Shown here one piece after another: positions 58,556-64,000 of a stretch of 64,000 bases of DNA. Both the position numbers and the translations under genes were made by a program. Under the pieces are notes generated by a model. That model saw only the letters and a list, made by a program, of their open reading frames with translations. It searched no databases and had not been told where the DNA came from. Position 1 is the first letter of the stretch, and each line of letters opens with the position of its first letter. The stretch comes from Kondoa malvinella (taxonomy: Eukaryota; Basidiomycota; Agaricostilbomycetes; Agaricostilbales; Kondoaceae), in contig BCIM01000006.1 in assembly GCA_039545315.1 (NCBI GenBank), positions 248,001 to 312,000 of the forward strand, read 5' to 3'.

Positions 58556-60911
58556 ATGCTAGTGCACCAGACTGCACACGAACGATCCTTCTCACAACGA
58601 CATGATCCGCAAAAATCAAAACAAAGCTGTTCATGCGTCTGTATAGCAGCACTGCAGCTGCTGCTGTGTCTCGCGCTGCTCATACCTGGCTGCACTGCTC
58701 ATCCGCGCAAGATCATGGATCTATTCGAGCCGGAGACTACTACGCTTCCGGCTTCGTACCATCAGCTGCTTCCTCGATGGCCAGGTAAGTGTACAGCTCG
58801 CTCAGTAGATAGTTCATTATGCTTATATCTAGACTACTGCAGGATGGGATACTAGCACAGTCAGTACTGCACCTGCTGCTTTGGCAGAGCGAGGTGCTGA
58901 GTGGGATTATGAGACTACTACAACGTAACTGCTCTTTATCCCATGATTACCTCACCTGATGCCTCTTTCGTAGTCTATACATCACAGGAGCTTTGTATGT
59001 CATTCCTGTTTTGTGTGTTACTTTGCTCATTCGTTCGTAGACCTGGCATCACGACGATTGGCGTGACTGGACCACCTCAGCCTTCAATAGTCACTCAAAC
59101 TGTCACCTACCAGACACAACCTGGCACGGAGATCCAAACTGTCACAGTATACCCAACGTAAGTCCTCATCGTGAGGCATTCTAGCCAGTTCTAACACATT
59201 CACAGCACATATACTCCGCCACCACCTACACAAAGCACTATAACAGTCACAGAATACCCAGCTGGCGTAGATCCTCGAACGATAACGACTACAACGACAA
59301 GCGGTCGGTCTTCTGCTACTCGTACTCGAACAGCAGGAGATGGTCCAGAAGGTTTAGTGGAACGCAACGTCTGCGAAGAAGGAGATGCAAGCTATCAAGT
59401 CCCCGGTCGGGAGCGTCTCAAGCCTACAGGTCCAGCAGAAGTCACGCTCTATACAATCGCTATCATGCTGGTGGCTGGTTTCATCGCTTGGCATCTCGTT
59501 CTGGTGCGACAGCTCATCTATCCCGTCAAGCTCTGTGTGGTAGCTTGGCACGAGTTTGGACATTTGGCTGCTATTGTGTTGGCTGGCCGACATGTGGAAG
59601 CGGTTAGCATTGATCCGAATGAGGGTGGGTTAGGTATGTGCGATATTTAGGTTAAGACATGGACTGATTCTTGATTGAATAGTGACTCCTGCTGGCGGTA
59701 TCACTGCTTATCCACTGGCGGCTCTACCTTGGGGATACTTGAGCTCGATATTGATAGGAGGAGCGCTGAGTAAGCTGCCTCAATGCATCTCACTTTTATT
59801 GCTAACACTCATGCAGCATTCACTGCCTTCAACACCACGGCATCCAAAGTATCTGGCTTTTTTGTGTACGTAACATAATCAGCTCTCGTCCTTTCGCTGA
59901 TTTTGCTTTGCAGCGGCATTTCACTGGCTTGTGTCTGGGTCTTTAGCGCAGGGTTCGCTACCAAATTCCTCGTGACGCTCGCGATAGGGCTGTTGATCGG
60001 CTTCTACTTTATCGAGTACGTTCAAAGCTCAACTGACCAGCTGTCTTTGACATGCTGCTGTAGTCATGGCAGCGCTCTGCGTTTCTATATCTTGCAAGTC
60101 CCTTTCTTGTCGGATGACAAACACCGATTGACTATTTTCCAGATTCTATGGCGTCTTGTCGAGCTTCTATGTCATATATGACACGTCAGACGATTACATT
60201 TTCAAGAAACCAAATCCTTGCTGTTCAGCGTTGTTCCATCGGTATGTGGTGATTATGGATTCTCTTCTATGTCTTATCTGGTCATACAGAGTATCACCAC
60301 GGATATCTGCATCAAGTAAGGCTTTCCTGGGTCCAGTCTGAACAAGCTCATATGAGATCGTTCAGCTTTTGCGCTGATTTGGTTGGCCGTATCGTGCGTA
60401 TACCGAACGAAAGACTGCCTGCTATCTGACCCCTGGCCAGGATTATTCTCTTCGTTGGATTTGTATTGGCCGCGATAGCGACTTGGAGACAGTCAGGTCA
60501 GTGCAGCTGTTCATTTGCGTTGTTTAGCGCTAAAGTCGTCTGCGCCTGGCAGGACACGCGTACGCTCAATTTACTGTCTTGACAGAGATACTAATCTTCG
60601 CTCCTCTAGCATGTACTGTCAATCGTGCGTCTGCTCCTACTATACTCTTGTTATGTCATCTTGGTCTCAATTCCATTCTCGCAGGCAAAACTTCTTGGGC
60701 ACATGATGAACGGCAATGGCACGATCTGTACAGTACATGGCAGGAGACGGAGCACGACAGTAATGCATCACGACATAGACACGGCATTGAAATTTGTATT
60801 TCAGTTCGTTCTTCTGCCTTTGCCATCGACATCACTGTGCTAGAGTCGTTGAATATCGTGCTACAACGCCCAACTCTCTATTATATCTATCATTCGTCAC
60901 CGGCGATGTGA
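58556..60911 (+). CDS. Peptidase M50B-like membrane protein fused to a secreted Thr-rich ectodomain
   Basis: From ATG 58556 a signal peptide (SCVCIAALQLLLCLALLIPGCTA) opens a lumenal or extracellular region assembled from short exons. It is rich in Thr, Val and Pro (IVTQTVTYQTQPGTEIQTVTVYP, TITVTEYPAGVDPRTI). The same frame runs on into RLKPTGPAEVTLYTIAIMLVAGF (membrane helix), then VVAWHEFGHLAAIVLAGRHVEAVSIDPNEGGL with the zinc-protease HExxH-like HEFGH and the DPNEGG block of the M50B-like family. Further exons give VTPAGGITAYPLAALPWGYLSS, FTAFNTTASKVSGFFVG, TKFLVTLAIGLLIGFYFI and YGVLSSFYVIYD. The C-terminal end is uncertain; a stop at 60911 or 60706 fits different splice choices. Homologues I know of lack a mucin-like front part, so this is a fusion or two genes that I could not separate. 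Confidence 0.65.
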
Positions 60912-61042
60912 TCTTCTGAAACATTCCCACCCTTTGGGAAAGAAGGCCTAAGCCAGATGTTTGCCCTTTTCTTCTGACCCTGCATCGTATACCCTCTCTG
61001 TCAGTGCTTGCAGCTGTTGATCAGCCTCTTATTCCCCCAATC

Positions 61043-62249
61043 ATGTCATTTGTGCGGTCTGTTGCCTGGTTTGCCTCTTTGTCCCGAGGATCCGTCCGTG
61101 CGTCAATTGAAACTATGCTTTGCGCTTCTCTAACCCATCTGTATAGGTCACTAGCAGCTCTGTGAGCGCTCCGGTGGCTTTACCGACCCTGAATCCAGCG
61201 GATACGGCGAGAGAAGCCAGGGAAAGTCAGCGTCAAGCGGATGATGAGGTTTGGCGCGAGGCAGATGAAGCAAGACGTGAAGCTGAAGAGGAAAGTAGGC
61301 GAGAGGATGAAGAAGATGAAGAGGAGGACGAGGACGAGGAAATATCGAGCACATCGGTTTTGAGCACATCAACTGAATCCAGCTCGACACTCTCGACTAC
61401 AAGCTCAGAATCCTCTACAAGCTCATTGATCTCAACGACGCCGACCAGAACCAGCTCCTCTACGCTCAGCTCTTCGTCTGTTCTGCAAACATCAGAAACT
61501 GGTCGGATGGTCACTATGCCTCGTCAAGGCCAACCCTTGACTACGGATACCGAATCTGTTTCGCTGACTCGACTATCTCGCTTTCCTACTGATGCAGCAG
61601 CCAGCGGATCTTCTTCAGCTTCACCAGCCGACACCAGTGAAACTACCAAAATCGCCGGTGCAGCAGTCGGTGGCATTGCTGCTATCGTCCTCCTCGCCAT
61701 TCTCTTCTGGTATTGGCGTAAAGGACGTTCAGCAAACAAAGCCGAACTCCCTGAACCGCTTGGTTCAACAGACGATATCATTCGCGCTGGTCGACTTACT
61801 CCACCTCCTGCATCAATGCAAGAAACGTATGCTGTCCCGTCAATGAACAATCTAGGACGAAGAATGACCTTTTCCGGTCTCGAGCTCCCACCTTCGCTCT
61901 ATGCTGGCAATCAAACCATGCCAGCTCGATCTTATGGTCCTCCTCGAGCCTCGTACCAACAACCACAATGGTCTCCCGCGCCAATGGAAGAACGACTCGC
62001 TTCACCTTATGCACCGGCAAACACACCGATCGCTAGTCCTGTCAAGCGTTTACCGACATTACCGCCCGTGATCGATTCGCCTTCAGCGGAAGGAAGATAT
62101 AGCTTTGTTGATGGGTTGTTGGATCAGGGGTACAAGCAGAATGATCTAGCTCGAAGTGATACTGTGCGCAAGGTGTGTTCTTCTCCAACTCTGGCCTCTC
62201 ACCTCGCTAAATTGTAAACGATCAGCCTGGTGCTATGCCATACGATTGA
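61043..62249 (+). CDS. Single-pass membrane protein with Ser/Thr-rich ectodomain, unknown function
   Basis: ATG 61043 gives MSFVRSVAWFASLSRGS, a short hydrophobic start. After a 57-nt intron (about 61091-61147) it continues as VTSSSVSAPVALPTLNPADTA, a highly charged Arg/Glu helix (EARESQRQADDEVWREADEA), an acidic run, and a long Ser/Thr-rich stalk (61340-61640). One membrane helix (GAAVGGIAAIVLLAILFWYW) is followed by a basic stop-transfer (RKGRS) and a cytosolic Pro-rich tail (PPSLYAGNQ, LPTLPPVIDSPS). A last intron (about 62176-62225) leads to PGAMPYD and TGA 62247-62249. The layout is that of fungal cell-wall sensors (Mid2/Wsc-like), but there is no WSC Cys domain, so the sensor role is only a guess. 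Confidence 0.65.
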
Positions 62250-62475
62250 TCTTTGTGTAGAATAGGCCAATTGTGTCGATGTATTCTATTTCCGAGTAAT
62301 CCGAAGTCACGGCAAGCGGAATCGTCATTAGCATTACTCATCTTGATGCAACGAGTTTTCCCTCGACTTTCATCTCTACGAGCACATTTAAACACTACAC
62401 GTTACTACAGCACAGTCTGCCTCTGTACTACAGCGGAGAGATCGCTTTGCTGACGCTTCACACGGACAGGAAATC

Positions 62476-64000
62476 ATGTCCGGCGAGAAAGCACAAAAGG
62501 TCCCTAGGGAACAGCAGAAGGACTTGCATCTGCTCACTATGAACACTCCAAGTACGTCTTGTTGCTTTGTTCAGTAGCTTTGGATTGGCTGATCATGCTT
62601 TCCCGAATCGCTAGACGGGCGAGTCCTGCTTCGACCTGGTCTGCAGTGCCAAAGCTGATCTGCTTCTATTGTGTAGCAAAAAGGCGCAGATCGGAGTGCG
62701 CAGAATGACATCTCGAGCGAAGCTTTAGCTAACATGATGATGTCCCAGCTCGAAGAGTGCAAGGCTCTTTATGGAACTGACTTCTCATTCGAGGTCATCA
62801 ACATCGTACGTGCCTGCATCTACCTATCAAGAGCAACCTAAACATGCAGAGCAGATGACCAACGCTCAGAAAGAGGATTGGTTCTTGAAGGTGCGCGTCG
62901 ATTTGAAAGGCCTATGAGTTAGGCCGACGTGATTCACTCAAGTTGAACCCAAATGGACGCATTCCAGTCTTGTACGATCATCACTTGATCCTTTGTGCTT
63001 GAAATTCACGCTTTCTCAGGGTTGACAACAAGGTCGAGAACGGTTGTATGTCATTGCATTGTCAGGGAAGCCCAGATCGCTCACGCATATCATGCAGCAT
63101 CCGAGCCATTCAGCGTCATGGAGACTGCTGCGATCTTGCTCTACCTTGGTCAGTCCGCTTCCTTCATCTTCTGAAGGCCAAAGTGCTGAATAGCATACAG
63201 CAAAGCGTGTCGACAAGAACGACACTTTTGGTTTCAAAGACGAGCTTGAGCGCAACCAGTGCTTGCAGTGGATGTTGTAAGTGAATATCGTACAGACTAC
63301 TTTCAATACTTAACCGATCGTTCTTTCTCTGCGCAGTTGGCAGGTGAGCCAAACGCATTCACATTAGGCACTGCTGACAATTGAAAACCAGATGGGTGGT
63401 CAAGGTTTGCCTGTCCGCGCTTTGTTCGTACAGTCACTGACATCCGCGCAGGACCCATGCAAGGCCAACTGAAGTATATTTCAAATTTAGCCAGCCATAG
63501 CCAGGCTAATCGCTTGCACATAGCCACTTTGGCAAGCACGCCAAGGAAAAGATTCCTTACGGTATCAAGAGATACCACGATGGTACTTTGCCTGTCATGT
63601 GCTCACGATCGTTAGCTAATTCGGTTGTACAGAAACCCTTCGTTTGATCGATGTCCTTGACCGTGCGTAGTCCAAACGAGACAAGTGTATTGCTCAGCTG
63701 AGAGCGTTGATTCAGTCCATCTGTCTGGTCAGTGAAAATCTGACACAACTTCTTCACAAGCTGATCTTTTGTCCAGGCAAGTTCAACAACGGTGTTGCTC
63801 GTGACTATCTTGTCGGCAGCGACAACGGAAACAAGGGCAAGTACTCTTGGGCGTGAGTCCTTAGCCGTGCATTTAGATGCCTCCTGACCCGTGCTTGTTC
63901 AGTGACATTTGCTGCTACCCATGGTGAGCAGGCTTACCATGTACAAGCTAGCGCTGAACCTGTGCCCAGGGCCGCTTTGTCTGAAGGCAGTGGTATCGAA
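62476..64000 (+). CDS. Glutathione S-transferase, Ure2-like/GTT type (3' cut by window)
   Basis: Cytosolic GST. ATG 62476 gives MSGEKAQKVPREQQKDLHLL, MNTPN, then KKAQIG (thioredoxin-fold start), LEECKALYGTDFSFEVINI, TNAQKEDWFLK, LNPNGRIPVLVD with the cis-Pro and glutathione-contact region, FSVMETAAILLYL (ESxA-like motif), DTFGFKDELERNQCLQWMF, GGQGPMQGQL, PYGIKRYHDETLRLIDVLD and DYLVGSDNGNKGKYSWADI. The KxNPNGRIPxLVD and GPMxGQ blocks are those of the fungal Ure2p-like and YghU-like class. About nine introns of 40-120 nt. The last exons and stop lie beyond the window. It conjugates glutathione or reduces peroxides; no link to the arsenic island can be claimed at this distance. Confidence 0.85.

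Noticed and set aside
1..64000. CRISPR arrays, operons, Shine-Dalgarno sites, rRNA and tRNA genes
   Set aside because: The window is eukaryotic with spliceosomal introns. I saw no regularly spaced repeats with unique spacers and no convincing tRNA B-box or rRNA segment on either strand by eye.

Overview
The window is nuclear DNA of a fungus, almost certainly a basidiomycete. Nearly every gene is split by short introns, usually about 40-75 nt, with GT-AG ends and branch sites of the CTAAC/CTGAC kind. The gene set also fits: a TTI1 homologue, a fungal class I myosin, a BCH-RhoGAP, a YVC1-type TRP channel, a membrane-anchored GH5 exo-glucanase and a Plavaka/CACTA-like transposase of the kind common in mushrooms and their relatives. 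I cannot place it to genus. Exon-intron structures below were worked out by hand from frame, splice signals and family conservation.

Region 1 (1-15.6 kb) is a metal and metalloid resistance island. In order it holds the 3' part of an ACR3 arsenite efflux permease (+), a monocarboxylate-type MFS transporter (+), a rhodanese-fold ACR2-like arsenate reductase (-), ArsH (+), a PQ-loop membrane protein (-), a CrpA-like Cu P1B-ATPase with several metal-binding domains (-), a small membrane protein (-) and a PCA1-like P1B-ATPase (+). Together these would reduce arsenate, oxidise or otherwise process organoarsenicals, pump arsenite out, and export Cu(I) and probably Cd(II). The reductase and ArsH are divergent, and so are the small membrane protein and the PCA1-like pump.

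Region 2 (about 15.6-24.8 kb) is transposon territory. It holds a Plavaka/CMC-type transposase (+), an intron-containing second ORF (-), a truncated copy of that ORF, a minisatellite, and an inverted, decayed copy of the 5' half and promoter of the PQ-loop gene from Region 1. The mobile DNA therefore lies directly against the resistance island, and the two have exchanged sequence.

Region 3 (24.8-64 kb) is mostly ordinary housekeeping DNA: a DHA1 MFS transporter, an unrecognised gene, myosin-I, a BTB protein, a secreted carboxylesterase, a GH5 glucanase, TTI1, a coiled-coil membrane protein with a tandem exon-like duplication after it, RhoGAP, FKBP12, RSA3, a TRP channel, an O-fucosyltransferase-like protein, an M50B-like protein fused to a Thr-rich ectodomain, a single-pass Ser/Thr-rich protein, and a glutathione S-transferase cut by the window end. 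The most unusual details here concern splicing. FKBP12 has a 48-nt intron that fits only with AT-AC ends, ArsH has a GC-AG intron, and the myosin start codon sits alone in front of its first intron.
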